From Helicobacter pylori oki112 (lineage in GTDB: Bacteria > Campylobacterota > Campylobacteria > Campylobacterales > Helicobacteraceae), in contig NZ_CP006821.1 in the NCBI RefSeq assembly GCF_000600085.1, positions 434,001 to 498,000 on the forward strand: DNA of 64,000 bases, written 5' to 3'. The notes beneath the pieces are model-generated. The model was not told where the DNA came from. It searched no databases and saw nothing but the letters and a program-made list of their open reading frames with translations. The number at the start of each line of letters is the position of its first letter. Position 1 is the stretch's first letter. The position numbers and the translations under genes were made by a program. Positions 8,621-18,093 of this stretch are shown piece by piece.

Positions 8621-9467
8621 AAAAATAAGAAATTTCATTTTATGCTTTGGTTTTATTTTAAGCTTGCACGCTGAAGAGAATACGACTCAAGAGAATACGA
8701 CTGAAGAAAACATGATTAAAGAAAATCCCCCTAAAGACGCTCCCATTCTTTTGGAAGAAAAACGCGCCCAAACGCTAGAGTTTGAAGAAAACAAGGAAGT
8801 TAAAAAGAATATTGATGAAAAAAGTCTACTTGAAGAAATCCATAAGAAAAAACGCCAGCTTTACATGCTCAAAGGGGAATTGCATGAAAAAAATGAAGCC
8901 ATCTTATTCCAACAAATGGCTAAAAATAAGAGCGGTTTTTTTATAGGCGTAATCCTTGGCGATATAGGGGTTAGCGCTCATTCTTATGAGAAGTTTGAAC
9001 TTTTAAGCAATATTCAAGCTTCTCCTTTGTTGTATGGATTAAGGAGCGGGTATCAAAAGTATTTTGCTAATGGGATTAGCGCCTTACGCTTTTATGGGGA
9101 ATATTTAGGGGGGGCGATGAAAGGGTTTAAAAGCGATTCTTTAGCCTCTTATCAAACCGCAAGCTTGAATATTGATCTGTTGATGGATAAGCCTATTGAC
9201 AAAGAAAAAAGGTTTGCGTTAGGGATATTTGGAGGCGTTGGAGTGGGGTGGAATGGGATGTATCAAAATTTAAAAGAGATTAGAGGGTATTCACAGCCTA
9301 ACGCTTTTGGATTAGTGTTAAATTTAGGGGTGAGCATGACGCTTAACCTCAAACACCGCTTTGAATTAGCCTTAAAAATGCCTCCCTTAAAAGAAACTTC
9401 GCAAACCTTTTTATATTATTTTAAAAGCACTAATATTTATTATATTAGTTACAACTATTTATTGTAA
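8610..9467 (+). CDS. Predicted outer membrane beta-barrel protein with coiled-coil N-terminus (HP1056-like)
   Basis: The 285-residue protein starts at ATG 8610 (MCSKKIRNFIL), overlapping the previous stop by 11 bases. A signal peptide ends near SLHA. A glutamate/lysine-rich helix with repeated TTQENTTEEN-like blocks (about 20-90) follows, then a beta-barrel of about 190 residues with the paralog motif TASLNIDLLMDKPI and glycine-rich strand FGGVGVGW. The C-terminus ends in YYISYNYLL. It is related to the genes on both sides. Function unknown; the helical region could be a periplasmic spacer. Confidence 0.75.
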   Translation: MCSKKIRNFILCFGFILSLHAEENTTQENTTEENMIKENPPKDAPILLEEKRAQTLEFEENKEVKKNIDEKSLLEEIHKKKRQLYMLKGELHEKNEAILFQQMAKNKSGFFIGVILGDIGVSAHSYEKFELLSNIQASPLLYGLRSGYQKYFANGISALRFYGEYLGGAMKGFKSDSLASYQTASLNIDLLMDKPIDKEKRFALGIFGGVGVGWNGMYQNLKEIRGYSQPNAFGLVLNLGVSMTLNLKHRFELALKMPPLKETSQTFLYYFKSTNIYYISYNYLL

Positions 9468-9475
9468 AGGCTAAA

Positions 9476-10414
9476 ATGTTGAAGTTTAAATATTGTTTGA
9501 TTTATATCGCGCTCATACTGGGACTTCAAGCGACAGATTATGACAATTTAGAAGAAGAAAACCAACAATTAGACGAAAAAATAAACCATTTAAAGCAACA
9601 GCTCACCGAAAAAGGGGTTTCGCCCCAAGAGATAAATAAGGATAAGTTTGAAGAAGAATATATTGATCGATCTTATCCTAAAATTTCCTCCAAGAAAAAA
9701 GAGAAATTGCTCAAATCTTTTTCCATAGCCGATGATAAGAGTGGGGTTTTTTTAGGGGGTGGGTATGCTTATGGGGAACTTAACTTGTCTTATCAAGGGG
9801 AAATGTTAGACAGATATGGTGCGAATGCCCCTAGCGCGTTTAAAAACAATATCAATATTAACGCTCCTGTTTCTATGATTAGCGTTAAATTCGGATATCA
9901 AAAATACTTTGTGCCTTATTTTGGGACACGATTTTATGGGGATTTATTGCTTGGGGGTGGGGCGTTAAAAGAGAATGCACTCAAGCAAGGCTCGTTTATT
10001 TATGTTTTAGGGGCTATGAATACGGATTTATTGTTTGATATGCCTTTAGATTTTAAGACTAAAAAGCATTATTTAGGCGTTTATGCGGGTTTTGGGATAG
10101 GGCTTATGCTCTATCAAGACAAGCCTAATCAAAACGGGAGGAATTTGGTAGTGGGGGGCTATTCAAGCCCTAATTTTTTATGGAAATCTTTGATTGAAGT
10201 GGATTACACTTTTAATGTGGGCGTGAGTTTGACGCTTTATAGGAAACACCGCTTAGAGATTGGCACAAAATTACCGATTAGCTATTTGAGAATGGGAGTG
10301 GAAGAGGGAGCGGTTTATCAAAATAAAGAAGGTGATGAGCGTTTATTGATTTCGGCTAACAACCAGTTCAAGCGATCCAGCTTTTTATTAGTGAATTATG
10401 CGTTTATTTTTTAA
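9476..10414 (+). CDS. Predicted outer membrane beta-barrel protein with coiled-coil N-terminus (HP1055-like)
   Basis: The 312-residue protein has a signal peptide (about 1-20, ending LGLQA), a short heptad-like coiled coil (ENQQLDEKINHLKQQLTEK, about 28-46), then a barrel. The paralog motif is AMNTDLLFDMPLDF, followed by YLGVYAGFGIGL; the last strand ends SFLLVNYAFIF. It is the third member of the tandem set, 8 bases downstream of the second. Function unknown; all three are presumably exported together. Confidence 0.77.
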   Translation: MLKFKYCLIYIALILGLQATDYDNLEEENQQLDEKINHLKQQLTEKGVSPQEINKDKFEEEYIDRSYPKISSKKKEKLLKSFSIADDKSGVFLGGGYAYGELNLSYQGEMLDRYGANAPSAFKNNININAPVSMISVKFGYQKYFVPYFGTRFYGDLLLGGGALKENALKQGSFIYVLGAMNTDLLFDMPLDFKTKKHYLGVYAGFGIGLMLYQDKPNQNGRNLVVGGYSSPNFLWKSLIEVDYTFNVGVSLTLYRKHRLEIGTKLPISYLRMGVEEGAVYQNKEGDERLLISANNQFKRSSFLLVNYAFIF

Positions 10415-10423
10415 GGCTTGATC

Positions 10424-11746
10424 TTGGAGTTAAGGTTTAAAATTTTAGCGTTAGTCGTTTTAATTTTAGGGGGTTATTTGATTTTTAACGCTTTAATCAC
10501 AAAACCTAAAGCTTTAAGTTTTAGTTTAAGCAGCAAAGAGGGTGCGCTTAATGACAATGATGAAACGCTTTTTTGGGATTTAAAAAAACCCATTAAGATT
10601 AAAATAATAGCCCCAAAGGGCATCAAACGCTATGATTTAAAAGTAACCACACAAGATGGTTTGATCTTATACGAAAAAGAAAATCTGGTATTGGATAAAC
10701 CCAAGTCTTTAGAAGTGCCTTTAATTAGGCCTGAAATCATGGGGTTAGAAGACAAGTGCCTTTTGTATGAAATTCAAGCTAATGATTGGAGCTATGCTAA
10801 TTTTTTCAATGGCAATAAGGCGTCTTTCAAACAAGAAGTGTGTGTTGATACGATAAAACCCTCAATCACGATTTTATCTCGTTCCCCAAGCATCGCTTAT
10901 GGAGGGAGCGCTGTAGTTGTCTTTGAAGCTTTGGATAAGAATTTGTCTCAAGCGTTTGTGCGCGTCAAAAAAAAGGATTTTAAAGCTTTCAGGCTTGTAG
11001 AATTCAAACAGCGTAATGTTTTTATCGCTCTAGTGCCTTGGTCTTATAAAAATAAGGATTTTAAGGCGTTCATTGTCGCTAAAGATAAAGCCTATAACTC
11101 TAATACCACCCCTTTATTACTCAAGCGAAAAACCCATCATGTGAGGGAAAAAGATATAGACTTAAGCGCCTTAAAAGACAAGATTGCAAAGCAAGAAAAA
11201 TTTCAAAATCACACTGAGCAAACTTTATTAGAAATGTTTTCCAACGCGCGCTTAAAAGATTTAGAAAAAATCCAAAAGATTGTTTTAGATCAAGGGGATT
11301 TTTATAAGGATTTTTCCCATTTTCAAGCGCTAAAACCCTTGAATGGGCCTTTTAAAATGGCAAGCAATTTTTTAGAAAATCGGCGTATCTTAAGGGATAA
11401 TCAGGTGTTGTTCCAATTCTTGCATTTAGGGGTGGATTTGATGCCTAGTAAGGATTTATCTTTAGCGTTTGATCCATCTATGAAAAGGGTTTTTAAGGGG
11501 GAGTTAGATTTTTATGGCAATAGTTTAATCCATTGCTATGGGCTGGGTTTGTGCGTTTTTTTAGCCCATTTAAAAGATGATGAAAGCGTGGGGAGTAGTG
11601 GTTTGAAATTAGGGAATGGGTTGCATTTAGGGATGCTTTTGCAAGGGGTTTTTGTCCGGCCCAATGAATGGCTTAATGAGCAATGGATAAAAACCAATAT
11701 CATCACCCCCATAGAGCAAGCCAAGTGGCTTTTAATGAAAGGATAG
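10424..11746 (+). CDS. Membrane-anchored protein with degenerate LytM/M23 peptidase domain (HP1054-like)
   Basis: About 440 residues. An N-terminal membrane anchor (about 5-25) precedes a periplasmic region and a C-terminal M23-like domain. The domain keeps HLGVDLM (ligand-type His and Asp) and the strand pattern [19 protein letters not shown]. The usual HxH near the end reads GLHLGML, so one ligand His is replaced. TTG at 10424 is favoured because AAGG lies 8 bases upstream; TTG at 10418 is the alternative. It may be a non-catalytic peptidoglycan-enzyme regulator or a weak endopeptidase. It precedes minC. Confidence 0.75.
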   Translation: MELRFKILALVVLILGGYLIFNALITKPKALSFSLSSKEGALNDNDETLFWDLKKPIKIKIIAPKGIKRYDLKVTTQDGLILYEKENLVLDKPKSLEVPLIRPEIMGLEDKCLLYEIQANDWSYANFFNGNKASFKQEVCVDTIKPSITILSRSPSIAYGGSAVVVFEALDKNLSQAFVRVKKKDFKAFRLVEFKQRNVFIALVPWSYKNKDFKAFIVAKDKAYNSNTTPLLLKRKTHHVREKDIDLSALKDKIAKQEKFQNHTEQTLLEMFSNARLKDLEKIQKIVLDQGDFYKDFSHFQALKPLNGPFKMASNFLENRRILRDNQVLFQFLHLGVDLMPSKDLSLAFDPSMKRVFKGELDFYGNSLIHCYGLGLCVFLAHLKDDESVGSSGLKLGNGLHLGMLLQGVFVRPNEWLNEQWIKTNIITPIEQAKWLLMKG

Positions 11747-11748
11747 TC

Positions 11749-12336
11749 ATGTTAAAAACGAATCAAAAAAATGTGCATGCGTTTGAAATTGAAAAGCAAG
11801 ATCCTGAAGCGGTCATGGAATTTTTAGAAAAAAACCATGCCCTTTTGCAATATTTTCTTATTATTTTTAAATATGATATTGAACCAGAAGTCAAAGCCAT
11901 TTTGCACAAACACCAGCTTTTGTTTTTAGAAACGAATCGCGTTTTAAACGGACGCCATATCAAAACCATGCCTTTAAAAGAAGAAACCAACCATTCAAAA
12001 CCCAATCATTCTAAAACAGAACCTAAAACAACGATTTATGAGCGCCATATCAGGAGTGGGGAAGAGATTTATAGCGCTAATCATCTTATTTTTTTGGGTA
12101 ATATCCACAATGGAGCGAAGATTATTTCAGAGGGCTGTGTGTCGGTTTATGGGGTTTGCGAAGGGGCGATTGTGTGCTTTGGAGAGTGCTTGATTTTAAA
12201 AGAAGTCAAGAGCGCTCAAATCGTTTTTCAAAATCAAATTTTGTCTTTAAAAGAGATTGAACGGCTTTTGGTAAATAAAAATATTAAAATAATCACTAAA
12301 AATGACGATATACTAGACATAAAGGAAGTATTATGA
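11749..12336 (+). CDS. minC: Septum site-determining protein MinC
   Basis: MinC inhibits FtsZ polymerisation away from midcell. The 195-residue protein has a divergent N-terminal FtsZ-inhibiting domain, a linker with [13 protein letters not shown], and the diagnostic C-terminal beta-helix domain ([20 protein letters not shown], then [13 protein letters not shown]). The start is ATG 11749 (MLKTNQKN), 2 bases after the previous stop. The open frame extends 66 bases upstream but overlaps the neighbour. It overlaps lpxC by 4 bases. HP1053 position; minD/minE are elsewhere. Confidence 0.9.
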   Translation: MLKTNQKNVHAFEIEKQDPEAVMEFLEKNHALLQYFLIIFKYDIEPEVKAILHKHQLLFLETNRVLNGRHIKTMPLKEETNHSKPNHSKTEPKTTIYERHIRSGEEIYSANHLIFLGNIHNGAKIISEGCVSVYGVCEGAIVCFGECLILKEVKSAQIVFQNQILSLKEIERLLVNKNIKIITKNDDILDIKEVL

Positions 12337-13220
12337 AACAAACAACCATTAACCACTCTGTGGAATTAGTAGGGATAGGCTTGCACAAGGGCGTTCCTGT
12401 GAAGCTTGTTTTAGAGCCTTTAGGAGAAAATCAAGGCATTGTTTTTTACCGCTCTGATTTGGGCGTGAAGCTCCCCTTAAAACCTGAAAACATCGTGGAT
12501 ACCAAAATGGCAACCGTGTTGGGTAAGGATAACGCTAGAATTTCTACGATTGAGCATTTGCTTTCGGCTGTCCATGCGTATGGTATTGACAATCTTAAGA
12601 TCTCTGTGGATAACGAAGAGATCCCTATCATGGATGGGAGTGCTTTGACTTACTGCATGCTTTTAGACGAAGCAGGGATTAAAGAATTAGACGCTCCTAA
12701 AAAGGTGATGGAAATCAAGCGAGTCGTTGAGGTTAGAGAGGGCGATAAATTCGTTAAAATTGAGCCAGACAGCCAACTTTCTTTGAATTTCACGATTGAT
12801 TTTAACCATCCGGTTATCGCCAAACAAGCCCATCATTTTGTCTTTAGTAAAACCGCTTACAAAGAGCAAGTCGCTAAAGCCCGCACCTTTGGGTTTTTGC
12901 AAGAAGTGAATTACTTGCGATCCATTGGTTTGGCGAAAGGGGGGAGCTTGAATAATTGTATCGTGCTGGATGAAAACAGCATTTTGAATAAAGAGGGCTT
13001 GAGGTGCGAAAAGGAATTTGTGTGCCACAAGATTTTAGACGCTATGGGGGATCTAATGGTTTTAGGCATGCCTGTGATGGGCAAATACACTTCTTTTTCA
13101 GGGAGTCATAAGCTCAATTCTATGTTGGTTAAAGCCATTTTAGCGGACGCTAAAAATTACGAAGTTTTGATCGCTACAGATCCGGCTAAAGAATTTGCGT
13201 TGCAAAAGGCTTTCGCTTAA
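12333..13220 (+). CDS. lpxC: UDP-3-O-acyl-N-acetylglucosamine deacetylase LpxC
   Basis: LpxC is the zinc-dependent committed step of lipid A biosynthesis. The 295-residue protein has the conserved start [13 protein letters not shown], the zinc motif [14 protein letters not shown] (His about 74) and the second zinc site [10 protein letters not shown] (His and Asp). The C-terminal [10 protein letters not shown] carries the catalytic His. Length is normal. The ATG overlaps the minC stop. HP1052 position. Confidence 0.97.
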   Translation: MKQTTINHSVELVGIGLHKGVPVKLVLEPLGENQGIVFYRSDLGVKLPLKPENIVDTKMATVLGKDNARISTIEHLLSAVHAYGIDNLKISVDNEEIPIMDGSALTYCMLLDEAGIKELDAPKKVMEIKRVVEVREGDKFVKIEPDSQLSLNFTIDFNHPVIAKQAHHFVFSKTAYKEQVAKARTFGFLQEVNYLRSIGLAKGGSLNNCIVLDENSILNKEGLRCEKEFVCHKILDAMGDLMVLGMPVMGKYTSFSGSHKLNSMLVKAILADAKNYEVLIATDPAKEFALQKAFA

Positions 13221-13241
13221 TCCTAAATTAGGGTTTATTCT

Positions 13242-13715
13242 TTGGAATTGGATTTAGCACTTATCTCTTTAGGCGAGGGGGTTTTGCTTGGGGTGTATCA
13301 AGACAATTTTTTATGCACTTCTTACACTTCCAAGTCAAAAACAAGTGAAGCTTTAGTGGAAGTTTTTTCACAATTATTCAAAGATTTTAAAAACCCTACT
13401 TTACCGGCGATTAAAGGGGTTTATTACGCTAAAGGGCCAGGGAGTTTCACTAGTCTAAAGCTCACGCATGTTTTCTTACACACTTTGGCTTTAATCCATG
13501 ACTTTGAACTCTATTCAACTACAGGCTTTGATTTTAACGACAACACGCCCATTTTGGCGTATGCCAATAAATACTTTGTTTCAAAAGAAACGGAAAGCTT
13601 GAGCGATTTTAAAGATTTGAAAATTGTGCCAAAAGATTTCATGCTGCCCCCCTTTTTAGAGAAAGACAAATTCACCCAATTGAACACGCCGTTTTACATT
13701 TTGTCTCCTATTTAG
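13242..13715 (+). CDS. tsaB: tRNA t6A threonylcarbamoyladenosine protein TsaB, short epsilon form
   Basis: TsaB is the ASKHA-fold partner of TsaD/TsaE in N6-threonylcarbamoyladenosine synthesis. The 157-residue protein has the family signature YYAKGPGSFTSLKL (about 67-80; usually GPGSFTGLR). It is shorter than the roughly 230-residue E. coli protein, lacking much of the C-terminal lobe, as seen in Helicobacter. The start is TTG with AGGG 8 bases upstream. A promoter for thrB begins just after its stop. Usually annotated hypothetical (HP1051). Confidence 0.8.
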   Translation: MELDLALISLGEGVLLGVYQDNFLCTSYTSKSKTSEALVEVFSQLFKDFKNPTLPAIKGVYYAKGPGSFTSLKLTHVFLHTLALIHDFELYSTTGFDFNDNTPILAYANKYFVSKETESLSDFKDLKIVPKDFMLPPFLEKDKFTQLNTPFYILSPI

Positions 13716-13717
13716 TG

Positions 13718-13723
13718 TATAAT
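13718..13723 (+). promoter_or_regulatory. -10 box upstream of thrB
   Basis: TATAAT, preceded by TG, 46 bases before the thrB start and immediately after the tsaB stop. Confidence 0.55.
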
Positions 13724-13768
13724 GCTAGTTTTAAAAATGAAAGGGTATCAACAATAGGGGTTTAAAAT

Positions 13769-14650
13769 TTGGTAGTGAGTGTTCCTGCAACAAGTGCGAA
13801 TTTAGGCCCCGGTTTTGATTGCTTGGGTTTGAGCTTAAATTTACGCAATCGTTTTTTTATTGAGCCTAGCAGCTTCCATGCGGTGAAATTGGTTGGGGAG
13901 GGTGAGGGGATCCCTAAGTTTTTAACCAACAATATTTTCACTAAAGTGTTTTATGAGATTTTAAAAAAGCATGGGAATGACGGATCATTTAAATTTTTAT
14001 TGCATAATAAAGTCCCTATTACAAGGGGCATGGGGTCTAGCTCGGCGATGATTGTGGGGGCGGTCGCTTCAGCGTTTGCGTTTTTAGGGTTTGCTTTTGA
14101 TAGAGAAAACATTGTCAATACCGCTCTAATTTATGAAAACCACCCGGATAATATCACCCCAGCGGTGTTTGGGGGGTATAATGCAGCGTTTGTGGAAAAA
14201 AAGAAAGTGATAAGTTTAAAAACCAAAATCCCCTCTTTTTTAAAAGCGGTGATGGTGATCCCTAATAGGGTCATTTCCACCAAGCAATCGCGCCATCTCT
14301 TGCCCAAGCGTTACAGCGTGCAAGAAAGCGTGTTTAACCTTTCGCATGCGAGTTTGATGACGATGGCGATTGTGCAGGGGAAGTGGGATTTATTGCGTTG
14401 TTGTGCTAAAGATAGGATGCATCAATACAAGCGCATGCAAACTTATCCCGTGTTGTTTGCGATCCAAAAGCTCGCTTTAGAAAATAACGCCTTAATGAGC
14501 ACGCTTTCAGGGAGCGGTTCGTCGTTTTTTAACATGTGTTATGAAGAGGACGCCCCTAAATTAAAGCAGGTTTTGAGCAAGAAATTCCCTAAATTTAGGG
14601 TAGCGGTTTTAGATTTTGACAATGATGGAGTCCTTATTGAGAAAGACTGA
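13769..14650 (+). CDS. thrB: Homoserine kinase ThrB
   Basis: ThrB phosphorylates homoserine in threonine biosynthesis. The 293-residue GHMP kinase has VPATSANLGPGFDCLGL near the N-terminus, the ATP-binding P-loop-like PITRGMGSSSAMI (about 85-97), and the C-terminal STLSGSGSSFF glycine motif. The start is TTG 13769, with AGGGG about 8 bases upstream. The ylxR start is inside its end, so the two are coupled. HP1050 position. Confidence 0.96.
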   Translation: MVVSVPATSANLGPGFDCLGLSLNLRNRFFIEPSSFHAVKLVGEGEGIPKFLTNNIFTKVFYEILKKHGNDGSFKFLLHNKVPITRGMGSSSAMIVGAVASAFAFLGFAFDRENIVNTALIYENHPDNITPAVFGGYNAAFVEKKKVISLKTKIPSFLKAVMVIPNRVISTKQSRHLLPKRYSVQESVFNLSHASLMTMAIVQGKWDLLRCCAKDRMHQYKRMQTYPVLFAIQKLALENNALMSTLSGSGSSFFNMCYEEDAPKLKQVLSKKFPKFRVAVLDFDNDGVLIEKD

Positions 14651-14891
14651 AATTAAAATCCGCATGTGTGTGGCGTGCAGAATGCGCCAACCTCAAAAGG
14701 ATTTGTTGCGTTTGAAAAGCTTTGAAAATCAAATCATGGAATTTGATGGCAAAGGTCGTAGTTTTTATGTGTGTGAAAATTGTTTGAAAAATGGAGAAAA
14801 AAAGTTGTTGAAAGCGGTTTCAAAAATGAAGAATGCTCCAAAAGATGTTAAAAATATCATTACTTGGATTAAGGAGAGAAGCATAGCATGA
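14637..14891 (+). CDS. ylxR: YlxR-family RNA-binding protein (DUF448)
   Basis: About 84 residues with the family motif CVACRMRQPQKDLLRL near the N-terminus and GKGRSFYVCENCL in the middle, so two cysteine pairs. YlxR proteins lie in the nusA-infB region and bind RNA or the transcription machinery. I favour TTG 14637 because GGAG sits 6 bases upstream; an ATG at 14616 lies deeper in thrB and lacks a ribosome site. The stop overlaps the infB start. HP1049 position. Confidence 0.8.
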   Translation: MRKTEIKIRMCVACRMRQPQKDLLRLKSFENQIMEFDGKGRSFYVCENCLKNGEKKLLKAVSKMKNAPKDVKNIITWIKERSIA

Positions 14892-17758
14892 GTGGTATGG
14901 TTGATTTAAAAGAATTTTTAGCCGAGCTTGGTAAGACCCAAAAAGAGCTTAAAAATGTGATCGAGCAAGCCAAAGACATTGGTTTAGAGCTTAAGACAAA
15001 TTCTAAAATGACCCCAGAGGAAGCAAACAAGCTATACAAATATATTGTGGATGGCATTAAAGAACAAATACAAGCCAATCAACCCACTAAAAATCCTGAA
15101 CAAGACAATAAAGATGATTTGAATATGGCCGCTACGCCCAAACCCCTTAACAAAAAGGTTTCCAAAACGCCTAAAAAAGAAGAAACAAAAAGCCAGCCAA
15201 AGCCCAAAAAAACTAAAGAAAAGAAAAAAGAAGCTCCCACACCCATTGCCAAAAAAAAAGGAGGGATAGAGATTGTCAATACTTTTGAAAACCAAACGCC
15301 CCCTACAGAAAACACCCCTAAAGTGGTTAGCCACTCTCAAATAGAAAAAGCCAAGCAAAAACTCCAAGAAATCCAAAAAAGCCGAGAAGCCCTAAACAAG
15401 CTCACCCAAAGCAACGCTAACAACGCTAACAGCACCAATAACGCTAATAACGCTAATAACGCTAATAACGCTAATAACGCTAAAAAAGAAATCAGCGAAG
15501 TTAAAAAGCAAGAGCAAGAGATCAAACGCCATGAAAACATTAAAAGACGCACCGGTTTTAGAGTCATTAAACGCAACGATGAAACAGAAAATGAAACTGA
15601 AAACAGCGTAACAGAAAGCAAAAAACCCACTCAAAGCGCGGCGGCTATTTTTGAAGACATTAAAAAAGAATGGCAAGAAAAAGACAAACAAGAGGCTAAA
15701 AAAGTCAAAAAACCCAGTAAGCCCAAAGCCACCCCCACAGCCAAAAACAACAAATCCCATAAAATTGATTTGAGCGATGCGAGGGATTTTAAGGGCAATG
15801 ATATTTATGATGATGAAACCGATGAAATCTTATTGTTTGATTTGCATGAACAAGATAATTTTAATAAGGAAGAAGAAGAAAAAGAAATCCGCCAAAATAT
15901 TAACGACAGGGTGCGCGTCCAAAGAAAAAACCCTTGGATGAATGAAAGCGGGATCAAACGACAATCCAAGAAAAAACGCGCATTCCGTAACGATAACAGT
16001 CAAAAAGTGATCCAAAGCGCGATTGCAATCCCTGAAGAAGTGCGCGTCTATGAATTCGCGCAAAAAGCGAATTTGAATCTGGCTGATGTGATTAAAACCC
16101 TCTTTAATTTAGGGCTTATGGTAACTAAAAACGACTTTTTGGATAAGGATAGCATAGAAATTTTAGCCGAAGAGTTCCATTTAGAAATTTCTGTTCAAAA
16201 CACCTTAGAAGAATTTGAAGTAGAAGAAGTGCTAGAGGGGGTGAAAAAAGAGCGCCCGCCTGTGGTGACTATCATGGGGCATGTTGATCATGGTAAAACT
16301 TCACTACTGGATAAAATCCGTGATAAAAGAGTCGCTCACACGGAAGCTGGGGGGATCACTCAGCACATTGGCGCTTACATGGTAGAAAAGAATGACAAAT
16401 GGGTGTCTTTCATTGACACCCCAGGGCATGAAGCCTTTAGCCAGATGCGTAATCGTGGGGCTCAAGTAACAGATATTGCAGTGATTGTGATAGCGGCTGA
16501 TGATGGCGTGAAGCAACAGACTATTGAAGCTTTAGAGCATGCAAAAGCGGCTAATGTGCCTGTGATTTTTGCGATGAATAAAATGGATAAGCCTAATGTG
16601 AATCCGGACAAACTCAAAGCCGAATGCGCTGAGCTTGGTTATAACCCTGTGGATTGGGGCGGAGAGCATGAGTTTATCCCTGTTTCAGCTAAAACGGGCG
16701 ATGGCATTGACAATTTATTAGAAACCATTCTTATCCAAGCGGATATTATGGAATTAAAAGCCATAGAAGAGGGCAGCGCTAGAGCGGTTGTTTTAGAAGG
16801 GAGCGTGGAAAAAGGGCGTGGGGCAGTAGCCACTGTGATTGTCCAAAGCGGGACTTTGAGCGTGGGGGATAGTTTTTTTGCCGAAACGGCGTTTGGTAAA
16901 GTAAGAACGATGACTGATGATCAAGGCAAGAGCATTCAAAATTTAAAACCCTCTATGGTGGCTCTCATCACGGGCTTGAGCGAAGTGCCGCCTGCGGGAT
17001 CTGTTTTAATAGGGGTAGAAAACGATTCTATCGCGCGCTTGCAAGCTCAAAAGAGGGCGACTTATTTACGCCAAAAAGCCTTGAGTAAAAGCACTAAAGT
17101 GTCTTTTGATGAGCTTTCAGAAATGGTCGCTAATAAGGAATTAAAAAACATTCCTGTAGTCATTAAAGCGGATACGCAAGGAAGCTTAGAAGCCATTAAA
17201 AACAGCTTGTTGGAGCTTAATAACGAAGAAGTAGCGATCCAAGTGATCCACTCAGGGGTGGGGGGCATTACTGAGAATGATTTGAGCCTGGTTTCTAGCA
17301 GTGAGCATGCGGTGATTTTAGGCTTTAATATCCGCCCTACCGGTAATGTGAAAAATAAGGCTAAAGAATACAATGTGAGCATCAAAACTTACACGGTGAT
17401 TTATGCTTTGATTGAAGAAATGCGATCGCTACTATTAGGCTTGATGAGCCCTATCATTGAAGAAGAGCATACCGGGCAAGCGGAAGTGAGAGAAACCTTT
17501 AATATCCCTAAAGTAGGCACGATAGCCGGGTGTGTGGTGAGCGATGGGGTGATCGCTCGTGGCATTAAGGCGCGTTTGATTAGAGATGGCGTGGTGGTTC
17601 ATACCGGCGAAATCCTTTCTTTGAAACGCTTTAAAGATGATGTGAAAGAAGTTTCTAAGGGCTATGAGTGCGGGATCATGCTAGACAATTATAACGAGAT
17701 TAAAGTGGGCGATGTGTTTGAAACCTATAAAGAAATTCATAAAAAAAGAACCCTCTAA
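14888..17758 (+). CDS. infB: Translation initiation factor IF-2
   Basis: IF-2 is the GTPase that delivers fMet-tRNA to the 30S subunit. The 956-residue protein has a long charged N-terminal region (to about 380) rich in Lys/Glu/Pro, with a tandem Asn-Asn-Ala repeat at about 178-199. An IF2_N domain precedes the G domain: GHVDHGKTSLL (G1), GGITQHIGAY (G2), DTPGHE (G3), NKMD (G4), SAK (G5). The C-terminal beta-barrel and tRNA-binding domains are complete. The ATG overlaps the ylxR stop, and the stop shares one base with rbfA. Confidence 0.98.
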   Translation: MSGMVDLKEFLAELGKTQKELKNVIEQAKDIGLELKTNSKMTPEEANKLYKYIVDGIKEQIQANQPTKNPEQDNKDDLNMAATPKPLNKKVSKTPKKEETKSQPKPKKTKEKKKEAPTPIAKKKGGIEIVNTFENQTPPTENTPKVVSHSQIEKAKQKLQEIQKSREALNKLTQSNANNANSTNNANNANNANNANNAKKEISEVKKQEQEIKRHENIKRRTGFRVIKRNDETENETENSVTESKKPTQSAAAIFEDIKKEWQEKDKQEAKKVKKPSKPKATPTAKNNKSHKIDLSDARDFKGNDIYDDETDEILLFDLHEQDNFNKEEEEKEIRQNINDRVRVQRKNPWMNESGIKRQSKKKRAFRNDNSQKVIQSAIAIPEEVRVYEFAQKANLNLADVIKTLFNLGLMVTKNDFLDKDSIEILAEEFHLEISVQNTLEEFEVEEVLEGVKKERPPVVTIMGHVDHGKTSLLDKIRDKRVAHTEAGGITQHIGAYMVEKNDKWVSFIDTPGHEAFSQMRNRGAQVTDIAVIVIAADDGVKQQTIEALEHAKAANVPVIFAMNKMDKPNVNPDKLKAECAELGYNPVDWGGEHEFIPVSAKTGDGIDNLLETILIQADIMELKAIEEGSARAVVLEGSVEKGRGAVATVIVQSGTLSVGDSFFAETAFGKVRTMTDDQGKSIQNLKPSMVALITGLSEVPPAGSVLIGVENDSIARLQAQKRATYLRQKALSKSTKVSFDELSEMVANKELKNIPVVIKADTQGSLEAIKNSLLELNNEEVAIQVIHSGVGGITENDLSLVSSSEHAVILGFNIRPTGNVKNKAKEYNVSIKTYTVIYALIEEMRSLLLGLMSPIIEEEHTGQAEVRETFNIPKVGTIAGCVVSDGVIARGIKARLIRDGVVVHTGEILSLKRFKDDVKEVSKGYECGIMLDNYNEIKVGDVFETYKEIHKKRTL
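15411..15482 (+). repeat. Tandem AATAACGCT-type 9-bp repeats inside infB
   Basis: About five tight copies of a 9-base unit (AATAACGCT) at 15438-15482, preceded by degenerate copies, encode the Asn-Asn-Ala run. Because the unit is 9 bases, changes in copy number keep the frame and only change the length of the IF-2 N-terminal linker. Confidence 0.85.
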
Positions 17759-18093
17759 TGAACGCTCATAAAGAACGCTTAGAATCCAATCTTTTAGAAT
17801 TATTGCAAGAGGCTTTAGCGAGCTTGAACGACAGCGAGTTGAATTCTTTAAGCGTTACTAAAGTGGAATGCTCTAAAGGGAAGCACCACGCTTTGGTGTT
17901 TGTGCTTTCATCAGATCATAAAATCCTTTCTAAATTAAAAAAAGCTGAGGGCTTGATCAGGCAGTTTGTTTTGCAGGCGAGCGGGTGGTTTAAATGCCCA
18001 AAACTCAGTTTTGTTTTAGACAATAGCTTAGAAAAGCAGCTCCGCCTAGACGCCATATTCAATGAAATCGCTAAAGGGAAAGATAATGACTAA
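17758..18093 (+). CDS. rbfA: 30S ribosome-binding factor RbfA
   Basis: RbfA helps mature the 5' end of 16S rRNA and cold adaptation of 30S subunits. The 111-residue KH-like protein starts with [15 protein letters not shown] and contains the [19 protein letters not shown] strand-helix pattern and [18 protein letters not shown] near the end (typical RbfA C-terminus). It starts one base into the infB stop (TAATG) and overlaps rimP, so translation is coupled. HP1047 position. Confidence 0.9.
   Translation: MNAHKERLESNLLELLQEALASLNDSELNSLSVTKVECSKGKHHALVFVLSSDHKILSKLKKAEGLIRQFVLQASGWFKCPKLSFVLDNSLEKQLRLDAIFNEIAKGKDND

Noticed and set aside
14888..15760. Several open frames on the minus strand opposite the infB N-terminus
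   Set aside because: They are hydrophobic Phe/Leu-rich mirror images of the Lys/Glu/Asn-rich repeat region of infB.
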